Positions 1 to 11,000 of a stretch of 64,000 nucleotides of DNA are shown piece after piece. A program made the translations under genes and the position numbers. The notes beneath the pieces were generated by a model that worked only from the letters and a program-made list of their open reading frames with translations, did not search any database and was not told the DNA's origin. Location: positions 3,628,501 through 3,692,500 of the forward strand of contig OZ004590.1 of assembly GCA_963924555.1 (NCBI GenBank), in the 5' to 3' direction. Source of the DNA: Crambe crambe (Eukaryota > Porifera > Demospongiae > Poecilosclerida > Crambeidae). Position 1 is the first letter of the stretch; each line of letters opens with the position of its first letter.

Positions 1-130
1 GTCTACAGATTCTCATCCTACATAGCCAGTACTTAGCTGAATGTAGTTTGCTCACTTCACCATGTTAGTGCTCCAACCTGTCAGTATGAACTTTGATTTC
101 AGGCTCCCATTTTCGCAGCTCTTCTTTAGG

Positions 131-430
131 CTAGCTATCTATTCCGGTCAGATTGTCTTCCAGTCACTCCTCAGTATATAGATGCTCATCCTACATGGTT
201 GTATGTAGCTAGTCTGCTTACTTCACTATGCCCGTGTGCATGCCTCCAACCTGTGAACTTTGATTTCAGTATATAATTAGTATTTTCAGCCTAATGCTAT
301 ATAAAATGTAAGTTTACCTAAAATTAATTTCTTGAAAATTCTGGACAAATTTCAGTAAGAATACTGAGGAATCAGTATGGTTGGAGGCTCTGCCATGCAC
401 ATGTCATTTACATTGCTGTCGCTGTAAAGT
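131..430. repeat. Diverged copy of the 35.6-kb tandem repeat family
   Basis: GATGCTCATCCTA and CACATGTCATTTACATTGCT here match 35893-36000 and its tandem copies in order. It is diverged and interrupted. Confidence 0.45.
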
Positions 431-540
431 TTGATACACAAATTTTGTTAATAATCTTCAATCACCAGTGCTATGTACCTACGAAAGAGGAAGATAAAGA
501 TAGGTTATGTAATTAGCTAATTACAAAGAAAAAGAATAAA

Positions 541-925
541 CAAGTGAGTGTAAAAATTTTCATCTAAATAAAGGGATAGCCATAAAATTTAGCTGCATTA
601 GCTATTACCATTCCTATCACTCCTAAGCCCTCCTAATTTCAATAACCACACCTATATCACCCAACTTAAATCCCTACTTCACTCCCCCTTCAGCAACAAG
701 TGAGTCAGGTAACCCCTTACCCATACCCATCACCAAACTCAAGAAACACAGCAATATTACAAAACTACTATTCCTACTTCACTCCTAAGCCTCCTAATTT
801 CAATAATCACACCCATATCACCCAACTTAAGCAAACTATTCCTACTTCTTTCCGGCCTCATGGAGGGAGTGAAGTTGGGATAGTTTGCATAAGTTGGGTG
901 ATATGGGTGTGGTTAATAAGGTGTT
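541..925. repeat. Foldback/MITE-type repeat
   Basis: Starts with CAAGTGAGTGTAAAAATTTT, the terminal motif of a family also seen at 18650, 36640 and 46550. Internal inverted repeats include ACACCTATATCACCCAACTT near 647 and its reverse complement near 885-910. Short strings such as ACTATTCCTACTTCACTCC recur in other copies. Confidence 0.5.
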
Positions 926-945
926 AAACCCTGATGCGCATGTGC

Positions 946-946
<1 letters not shown>

Positions 947-976
<30 letters not shown>
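947..976. repeat. T10-G20 homopolymer tract
   Basis: Ten T followed by twenty G, then AGGGTGGGG. It could form a G-quadruplex on the + strand and is also a typical place for an assembly error. Confidence 0.8.
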
Positions 977-1612
977 AGGGTGGGGCAATTGAGAGAGCAT
1001 GTGCACATATTATCCATGGTTACTTTCAAAATTGCCGAAAAAGCCACAAACCACAAAGCTGGGCAGGAAACTCTTGCAGTGCAATTTTCTTCCTCCCTAT
1101 CCCTTCCGTACACATTTAGTTATGTCTCCGTCTCCTTAGGGAGATGTGATAGTATAGGATCCTGGCACTTCCTCCAAGTAGCTAGCATGGTACCCCAAAA
1201 AATGTTATGGTGCTCAGGGGCAATTACCTCCAGAGATTTCGATTGGGAGCACGGTTGTGGGGGCGTGTCTTACAAGGGGTGCAAAGTGCTATCACAGGCC
1301 TCATTAATGATTCAGTTATGGCCAGGATCCTGTACACCCTCCACAGCTACACTCCCCTCATGTGTGGGAGTGGTTAACACGAGTATGGTTGGTATAGTTT
1401 AATTGGTCCAGAGAATGAGGACAACATTAATTGGTTGTAGCTAATACACACACAATATATACATTAAGCATGCATGTCATGTGATTCACAGCCATGCCTA
1501 TTCGGAATCTTACAGTATGGTGCTCTGAGTGTGATAGACCTAGGGTAAACTGAGCATGCACGATTGTCTTACATTTCCCTAGTACGCATGACCAAATATT
1601 CTCTTTATGCAG
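977..1612. other. Unassigned sequence before Ig1a
   Basis: Left intron of RPTP-A. The ORF at 980-1402 has no recognisable domain and no paralogue at the matching position before the other Ig1 exons. Only the last 90 bp are shared with the other Ig1 flanks. Confidence 0.4.
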
Positions 1613-2002
1613 TGACTGTTTTTTGGAGAGGAAATGACATCACAAACAAACCAACACTGATATATCATGATGAGGTTGAAACTGTTATGTATTCCTCTCC
1701 AACACTCGTTAATCCTAATGGTCCTCGTGGTCTACTCTGCAACTCTACAGTTGGCCCTATTGCTTGGTGGCCAGGAAATGGTTTAACAAACCGACTCTTT
1801 GATACTAATAGAGATAAAAGGATCATCTACCAGATAATACCAAGTGGAAACCTCACGGCCCAAATTGTCCGTGATGGGAGAACTCAAGATATTTCAGGAA
1901 GTCCACAATTTGATTTTCATAATGGATTGTTTACTTGTCGAAGGAATGGTGATATTTCAACAGCAGTTCCTGTGGGATTTTATCAGAGAAATGGTACAAC
2001 AG
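1613..2002 (+). CDS. RPTP-A exon: Ig1a, N-terminal Ig-like domain
   Basis: A 130-codon symmetric phase-1 exon between an acceptor ending TATGCAG and a donor GTGAGT. The fold is inferred from the spacing LLC...IAWWPG...GLFTC with a typical Ig C-terminal GxFxC motif. A sequon NST follows the first cysteine. The variable parts are the segment before FDTN and the stretch between DGR and HNG. From FDTN onward the residues, and the start of the next intron, match RPTP-C exon 58166-58555, while the N-terminal strand (TVFWRGNDITNKPTL) matches RPTP-B. The exon is therefore a mosaic relative to its paralogues. Confidence 0.85.
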
Positions 2003-5000
2003 GTGAGTTAATTTGTGTTTACAAGTGACATGAAATTAAAAAAATGAAACTGTCATTGGGGCTTGCTTCACTCACTCCTCACTAGGGAGTTGGCTGAGGA
2101 ATTTCTACTACATTATGTATGTATACGTATGTTCTAATGTTGGAATTTCTTTGTGTGATGACCTTGGGTAAAATGAACATGTACTCACCCCATTATGCTA
2201 GTATAGAAATTAAGTCTGAATGGAAGGAATCTTGGAAACCTGGTGTTGCATGACCCAGAGGTTGTGAGTGTAGATTTGGGTGCAATGCAGCATGTAGGTA
2301 TTTTTCATTTATGTGGCAGATAGAGTATGGCTTTGCACCACCTGGTAAAGCATTGTGGGATGAGTGCTCATGCTCAGTTTACCCAAGGTCATCATGAAAA
2401 GAAGCTGCAACGTTAGAATGTACATACGAGATAAATATAATAGTAATGCTCCTAAACTTGAAAGCAGAATTGATCATCATCATAATTATGTTGACCTAAA
2501 GTTGTATGTCACTTCACATCTTTGTGGTCACTTTTTAGCAGCCCCCACCTGCTAAAAAGGGGAGGGCTCTAGCCCCTCCCGCCCCCACCCACAGCCGTCA
2601 CTGCAGGTGCCGAAATACAGTAGCTATAGCTATAATGCTGTGCAGACTGTATAGCTAACTATACTGCTATGATTCAGCTACATAACTAGCTAATGTAGTT
2701 ATAGCATTGAGTTCACTACAATTAAAAATTATTTACTCCAGCACGTGGTGTTATAACAAGACCTGTAGTAAGTGTTATATCATCTTCTTTTAATGCTACC
2801 CCTCCAAACTTCACTCTGGCCGGTGATACTGAAGGAGGTCCTCCCGAAAATTACACTTGGACAAGAAATGGCGCACCCATCACTAATGGTGGCTCATTCA
2901 GCATTTCCATTGGAGTAAATGGTGTGACTGACCCAAGGGCATATGACAGAAGTCGCTATCGGAGCACACTGACTGTGACTGGGACACTACCTGGAGTGTA
3001 CCAGTACTCAGTCTCCAATAGAGCCACACCCAACACTCTCACCTCCAACATCAATATAGGAAAAGGTCAGTACATTTCCCTTCTTTAGCAGATGAGGGTG
3101 TAATTCTAGATCTCATTTCACTTACAGACATGCATAGTTTGGTGTCCAAATTTTCATTTGCTAACTGCAATGTATACGTGACAGTCGAGGGTAGAAGTCA
3201 AAAATTAATATTATTCATGTTTTAGTCAAAGTTTACTTTTGTCGTGACTGGTGCTTTACAATAAAAATTTCTGCCTTTCAAATTTTTTTTTGCAAAAGTA
3301 GAAAGCATGACTAACGTTTGATTTCTACCCTCGACTATCACATATTATGTATTATATACACTTCTTTTGATTAGCCAGCAGCTGTTTATGCATCTCAGTA
3401 TGCAATAGCTATTATTTCAAGAGCTTCATTTTTTTCCTTGGCCAGAATCAGTCTTTGGATGGAGTCAAATTTAGCTACCTATATTATCCACTTCTGTGTA
3501 GTGCTATTTGCTAGCTAGTTACCTAGTGCAAATGATTTGAAGTTAGCTATGCCATAAAACGTTTCTCTTTATAGCTACTAGTGTACATGCTGTGTATCTA
3601 GCTATGATCACAAACTGTTCAATGTGCAGGGTTATGTGTTCCTTGAACTCTAGTTACTAATTGTGATCCTTCACAGATTGACAGTGATAAATGCTTCCAT
3701 CTAAGAAAGTCACAACCTAAAAAGCAAGTGAAAATAAATGAAAGGAAAAAATTTATGCTAAATAAAAAGGCCATGTAGTGTTAGTCTGTACTTTTACGTT
3801 TGATATGACTGATTATTTTGGAGGAAAACTGTGTGAATAACGATGGTAAAAGCACATTGTGTGATTATAACTGCACAAGTTGATATAAATTTGATTGTCG
3901 TATGTGATGGAGTTACAGCCGTCAAAGAAGAATCTGATGATGATGATGATGATGCGAATCATAAAATTTTTATAGATTTAGACGGCGGCTGGTGCTGATT
4001 GTTGACGCTGTTCTAGAGGAGTTTGAGCGGTCATATCATTATCTTCTGCATTGTTTTCCAGATGTAAGAAGTTTAGTTGAGTCTGTAGCAAGAATAGAAG
4101 AGATACAGAGAGTCCAGTTTGTATTATTCTAATAAGAGAAGCCACACCCATTCCGTACTAACCCTACATAGAGAGTGCTACCGCACTCTCTGATACCACA
4201 ATACCACTCAATTAAAACTATTTTCACAGTCGTAGGTTGCTTGCACTACATGTCTGTTGTTACACGAGAACTAGCTAGCTAACAACGATCAATCATGTTG
4301 ACGTCATGACTATTTTTCTGATAAATGGGTGTGCGCTTTAAAAAGAAATTGCAGAATTGTTCAGTGCAGAAACAGCTTGAACTGCTTCTGGCTTCTGAAG
4401 CCACTGAACTAGTCTATAAATTGAGTAACTATTTCTCTACCAGCAATTCATAACGCTAAAGTGCCATTCAGATTTTTCTTTTGTCCACATAGATAGATAG
4501 TTAAACCATGCCTATGAGGCCTGTACAGGATATACTGCCTGATGCCCGAGGGTGAAAGCAATATATCCTGTATGGCATAAGGGCAAGGCATGGTCTAACT
4601 GTTTTAATGGAAATGTATTGGCTTCCTGATTGGTCGAATGAGAGGGCACTATTATATATATCTCATACATTCTTCCGGTTCCGTCCTTTGTGGTAAGGTG
4701 GTGTCATCAGCTAAAGCTTCACTTGCCACATTTCCATAGTATTTTCTAATTATAAACAGTACCTTGCTCTTTCCTTGTTGGCTCAGCCTATGTAAACAAC
4801 AAACAAACAAACAAATAAGTCTGCTGTAGCTATGGCATAGCGTGGTACTTTGCAAGTAGGCTTTATAATAGTTAGACAGCGAGACCAAGGGATTTAAGTT
4901 ATTTAGACACTTGAAGGCCCGAGGCTGTAGCATCCCGAGCGAAGCGAGGGTGCTACTAAGAGCCTGAGGGTGTCTAAATAACTTAGATCCCGTTGGTCGA

Positions 5001-8000
5001 GCTGTCTAACTTATTTAGAACATAGCAAAAACTACCTAGCAACAGCAAACCTTCCATATCTTCACAGCAGGAGCGATAGCTAGCTAGAGCTATAATGCTA
5101 AGATTTTACGACGTAAATAACAGAGATATTAGCTACTGATGAGTACCCCTTCTCTATTTCTGAACGCTGCAGTGACCCATCTTGTTTGGGAGAGCCTTGG
5201 TGCAGTGGGTGGGGTATATTGTGAAGGCGGCAGCACCTGCTGCGCGTGCAAGTGAGGGGAGGGGCCAGGTAGCTTGTAATTGTACATGTCACATCAGTGA
5301 ACCTTCGAATGAAGAAACAGATGAATTAACTTCAACAACTACAATGCTGGATCAGCTCAATAACTTAGATAGAACAAACTTCGATCATATTATAGCTATG
5401 TATGTAGCTAAATCTAGCTATCTTAATCATTCCATGATCATGATTATATTTACTTATACAAAGCACAAAAAGAAATAGTCAATATTTTTCACATCTCCTT
5501 GGTGATCACATTAGTAGCTATAGTAACATAAACAAGATAATGCCTAACAGTAGGTTTTCTAAGAGCCTAACAGTAGGTTTTCTAAGAGCCTGGGGCACTT
5601 AGAAAACCTACTGTTAGGCACTTGGAAAACCTGCTGTCTTTCTAAGTCAGTTAGAAATACTGTAAAACCACTGAACTATGTTCTAAAAAATGATATTAAA
5701 CTTTCGCTGTATGTACATATTACCCTTCATCCTTCATCAATGCATACATCAGAGAGTGCGCTAGCACTCTCCACTCTCTAAGTAGGGATAGCAGGTCAAA
5801 GGTAATAGGACTGTATAAACTAAAAAACTCTTCTCTCTCTACCCTTGCTCTACAGGTTCTCAGAAGGCTACAGTGAATCATTACATCTACACAGTAGAGA
5901 GAAGAATGTAAAATTCATTCACTAACATAAGAAAAAAATGATATCTATTGTTCAGTTTGTTCATAATAATAATAATTAATTTAAGATCAGCGTACTGATT
6001 TACTGGCTGCAGCTATGACATTGATATCATTGCAATCTACTCGAGTGCTACTTCCAGGTGTGCCTTTTACTATTTGTTCCAACTAAGCTTATACTATACA
6101 AAATCAGCATTATCAATAGCATGAGGAAGGCTAGCTAAAATTCTCAGGCCTCATGGAATGGAATGGAATGGAACGGACCGGAACGGACGGTTCCAGGCTA
6201 CTATTCCACAGAAAGTGCTACTTCCAGGTGTGCCTTTTACTATTTGTTCCAACTAAGCTTATACTATACAAAATCAGCATTATCAATAGCATGAGGAAGG
6301 CTAGCTAAAATTCTCAGGCCTCATGGAATGGAATGGAATGGAACGGACCGGAACGGACGGTTCCAGGCTACTATTCCACAGAAAGTGCTACTTCCAGGTG
6401 TGCCTTTTGCTATTTGTTCCAACTAAGCTTATACTATACAAAATCAGCATTATCAATAGCATGAGGAAGGCTAGCTAAAATTCTCAGGCCTCATGGAATG
6501 GAACGGAATGGAACGGACCGGAACGGACGGTTCCAGACTACTATTCCACAGAACGGACCCCTTAAGTGTCCATGTGCATAAAAAGGACGGAATAGTGCGG
6601 AACGGAGGATGTATCAAGGATCTATCAAGCAAAAGAACCCTGCATAAGAAGCTGAGAACCTCCGTAATGGTAGCTTCTAAGTTTATAAATTGAATAACTG
6701 TTAAATAGGAATTTATCTCCTCTTCAAAAATTATTTCGCCTCACTGAGCCCTGCCCCTTTCATCTTTGACCTTGCTAACAGCATGGCAGTGATCTATGGT
6801 TTAAGATGGCACAGCATCAATGATGAGGGCTTATTGAGTTTTTATCTGTCGTATTATTGTTGCAAATGCAATGATCCGGAATGTACCATATGGTTCTATT
6901 GTATTGTAAGGGTGTCACAGATGATTTTTGGACCAGAAATAAAGAGACAATTGCTAGTGAGTCAGCTAGCTATTCTAATGGCTAGCTATAACTTAGAAGC
7001 TACAATCATGATAGAACAAGGCTACCATCACCAGAGGCGGAGGAACCAGGGGGCATGTACCCCCCTCCCCTTCCCCCACCCAAAAAAATTTTTTTTCAAA
7101 TAGCAATGTGTCCCCCATCTCAGTATGCAATAGCTATTATTTCACAAGTAAGCACAAAAAATTTCTTCTAAATAAGCGTAGGGTTAGTCTGTACTTTAAC
7201 AGTTTCTGTGAACAAAAATCAAAATTATGCTGCCTTCAATAATAATCCCTACATCACATTTGTCTTGAATCCCTCAATTCCACAAGCTTCACACATCTTG
7301 GATACATACAGCTTTAGTCAGCTTGTTTCTACCAACTGGTACCAGTACCAGCAATCATTTGTGGGGTTCTTCAAGGGCCCAAGATAGAAGGGCAATCAGG
7401 AGGGCAAAGAGACATGTACAACTTGAACAAACGGACAAAGCACCTTGCTGGGTTTTCAGTGTTTGAGTGATGTTTAACTACTTTAGGCTTATGTTTTCGC
7501 CCCTTCAGTCCTCCAGGTTAATTTTTGGAGATGTCCTCTGTGTAGAGGAGATAAGGCCTCTCGCCCTGCCTTTCAACTACTTGAATTTGACAAGGGTTGT
7601 GTCGCAAGTTCCTATGTTCATCCCCAGAGCGAAGTGCAAAGTACAATCCATTCATGTAAATGATTGTGTTAAGTAAAGCCTCTGGACTGTGGTCACCAAG
7701 AATTTTATTTTCCCACAGTAGTTCCTCCTCCTCTGTGGTGAATGGCTCTGCTTGTTTGTGCACTGAACCAACGCCCTTGGATTGTAGACGCTTCATTTCA
7801 GCATCAAGGCTAGAGCGAAATTGGGAAAATTCGTGATCCTTGAAGATGTCGATTTCATGTCTACTGGTGGTTTGCAGATGGCGCATGCCACAAACTATGT
7901 GGTGGAGGGTGTTAGGTGGATACTCACTTCCATTCATTTTCCTCACTTCCAGGACAAACCTAGTCAACCAGTGTGCGAGAGTGTGCATATCCATGTCTGG

Positions 8001-11000
8001 GAGTGGGGGTACTACAGGACCACTGAGATTCCGGTGGTCTTGCCAGGCTTCCCACTGCCTCACACAATACTGGGTATCTTGCATTATCCTTTTAGGAACA
8101 GCCATTTTGCGTGCTTCTACTACCTGCTCATTGGTCATTGGGGTAGCAAAGCGTGAACTGTTACCAGTAGAGTGTTGTGAAATAGCAGAGGCAGCATTCT
8201 GATGCTAATATGGGGTGTGGGCTGCTGTTGGGTGGGGCTGCTGGAGTCTACCGGTGGGGCTATGGGATTCTAGCTGCTGACTCAGTTCCAGCAAAATATG
8301 GTCAATTCCCTGTTCCATGTCGCCACTCCCACTTACTTCCATTCTAGTGCTGGCAGATTCTGGAACAGTTTGTTCAGGTTCTTGAGCCTGGTAGATGCCC
8401 CACGCAGAGCACCAAGGCTCACCAAGGCAACCTGGGTTAGCACAGTACTGGCGAGTAGAAGTAAACTCCTCTGTGATATCTCTGCCTTCTTTGTCAAAGA
8501 ACCTCAACATTGCAAGGTGTAGCGGTAGCTAGACAGTACAGCTAGCTATTAAACGGATAACTTTTTTTTTGTTATTTTTGTGCTTAGAGATTGTTGCTAC
8601 GGTCTAAATAAGTTAGGCAACTTGACCAACGGGATCTAAGTTATTTAGAGACCCAAGGGTCTCTAAATAACTTAGATCCCTAGGTCTCGTTGTCTAACTA
8701 TTATATATATTATGCTGCTCTACCAACCCTTCATGAATGTATCAAGCACTCCCTTAGTAGAGAGAGAAATGATGCTGGTAACAAGAGTACAATAGTATTC
8801 TCATGCCCCATTGACTAAGCACCATGCTGGAATACTTATCCTCTACTGTTGGCAACTTTTGGCTTCAATGTGGACTCAAGTTTAGAGAGAAAAAGATGAA
8901 AATACATTTCCAAATCACCATGATTAATTTTTATCATCATTATCATTGTAGTAACTTCATTTAGACTTTTACATAAATTAAGATTGTGTATTCCAGTTAG
9001 AGTGTAATTCCAGTCACCTTGGAATTGATATGTTGATGAAGCAAGACTCTGAAACTATAAGCCTCAAGGTGCTTAGCTGCTGCACTAGGGACAAGTTGAG
9101 CTTATTCTCTTCTGTATACTGTTGTTTCCTTCTATATGATTATCATAAGAAACCTTTTGATTAATCTACTCAAAAACCACCCTTTTCCACAATGCTTGTT
9201 AAATCTGAGCATGATTGACCAAAGACAGTGCAACTATTTTATCAACAGAATTTGTGTTACGTGGGTAGGATTTTATGGAACAAGTATTGGGCAATACAAG
9301 GGATTAGTGCTATCCACTGATGTATCTATAGCGAATACCTACAATTCTTAGTCATAGAAATTTTTTTTCCAGATTTATAGCTCAACAAAGTTAGCTAGAA
9401 GGTGACTGAAATAGTAGCACTTCAATGAAGTTGGCCACATAGTGCAATGGATGCGGTTCTGATACATTATAGAAAGAGAATAACCATGTTGTCGTTGCTG
9501 TTGTAGTTTAGCATGTTAAATGAATCTGTAAGTGCTGAAGAGTGACCAGTAATATACTCCATTACCTTATATAACATAACACTTTATTTTCCAACCTGCT
9601 CCTTTCTAACAGCAGACTTTTTGAAGTGTCTTTATTATTTTAGAAACGTGCCCTCCCTTGATTCACCCAGTACATGTATTAGCTAGGTAACTATGACTGA
9701 AGCTTGTGTGTGACAGTGTGAAGAAAGTATATACTCTTGGTTATGACCAAACCATTCACTATTTGCTGTGACTTGGGATTCTTTACACTGGTGGCTTAAA
9801 GCTAGCTACAAGAACTTAAGTTACCCACTCATACCCACATTACCTTTCTAACTATCCTCTGTATAAGTTCTGTGACTGCTCTTGTATGTACGGTTTGCAT
9901 AATGACCTTGGGTAAACTGAACATATGCGCTTGTCCCATAGTTCTTACATTTCCCTAGTAACCATAACCAAATATTCTCTCTATAATTATGTAGTGACTG
10001 TTACTTGGAGAGGAAATAACATCACAGGCATTCCAACACTGATATATCATGATGAGGTTGAAACTGTTATGTATTCATCTCCACCAACACTCAGTAATCC
10101 TAATGGAACTGGTGGTCTACTCTGCACCTCTACAGTTGGCCCTATTGCTTGGCATCCAGGAGATGGCAGAATGCAATCCTTTGATACTAATAGAAAAGAC
10201 AGGCAGATCTACCAGATAATACCAAGTGGAAACCTCACAGCCCAAATTGTCAATGATGGGAGAAGTAATGAGGTCGATCTTACAATGCGTACTTATCATA
10301 ATGGATTATTTACTTGTCGATGGAATGGTGATATTTCAACAGCAGTTCCTGTGGGATTTTATTATAGAAGAAATGGTGTGACAGGTGAGTAAATTTGTAA
10401 AGTGATAATTGAACTGACAAGGTTACTATAAAGAAACTTGCAGCATCTAAACCAACTGGGAGGTTTTGAATGACTACACTGTATGTAGTAGTTTGTAGGT
10501 ATGAGACCCTTTCCCTTCCCTCAGCTAATAAGTCAAGCCCACAAGACTACGATTGCCCTTTCACTTGAATATTCAGGTTAGATAATTTCTTTTCATAGTT
10601 ATGGCTTACTTGTAATCGGTACGTATCATGGTAGCTAATTATGGAAGGTGACTAAAAAGTATAATGATTTAACAGTATTCCCGATGTTTAGTTGGATATA
10701 ATTACATGCATCCAGTGGCATATCTAGCAGGTGCTTGAGCACCCCCACCCTCTTTATTATGTCCAGCAGATGGCCTAACTATAGTCTCATACCCAGGCCC
10801 ACTTTGTTCGCGGGGCAGTGGAAAAGCGAAGGAAAAAAGTGGGCCTGGGTACGAGGTTAATGGCCTAACTAGCTACCTTACCCACAGGGTCAGAAGTCAG
10901 AAGGCATTTACTGATGAAACTGGTTGTGAAATGAACACACTGAACAAAGAAGCACAGATAAATAGCCATGGGTTCTTGATCGAGATGTGCATTATTTGGT

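Larger units (their letters stand above)
3066..9994 (+). other. RPTP-A intron between Ig pairs, repeat-rich
   Basis: A 6.9-kb intron. 3105-3760 is unique-looking and matches the intron after Ig2 in RPTP-C (61630-62170). The rest contains the small-ORF element, foldback elements, a 170-bp satellite and a Crypton-type relic, annotated separately. In 5012-5525, 6555-7140 and 8700-9900 I see no convincing gene; the ORF 6783-7103 is unrecognised and probably chance. Confidence 0.6.

Noticed and set aside
980..1402. 140-codon ORF upstream of Ig1a
   Set aside because: No domain, no paralogue at the equivalent position in B or C, low-complexity start in the G tract.
1613..3065. Separate short gene encoding only the first Ig pair
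   Set aside because: No signal exon, terminator or 3' end found before 9995, and splice phases join smoothly to the next Ig pair; kept as an alternative only.
7821..8202. Plus-strand ORFs opposite the recombinase relic
   Set aside because: They lie antisense to the better supported minus-strand frame and show no family features.
9136..9351. 71-codon ORF before Ig1b
   Set aside because: No recognisable motif, and no counterpart upstream of the other Ig1 exons.
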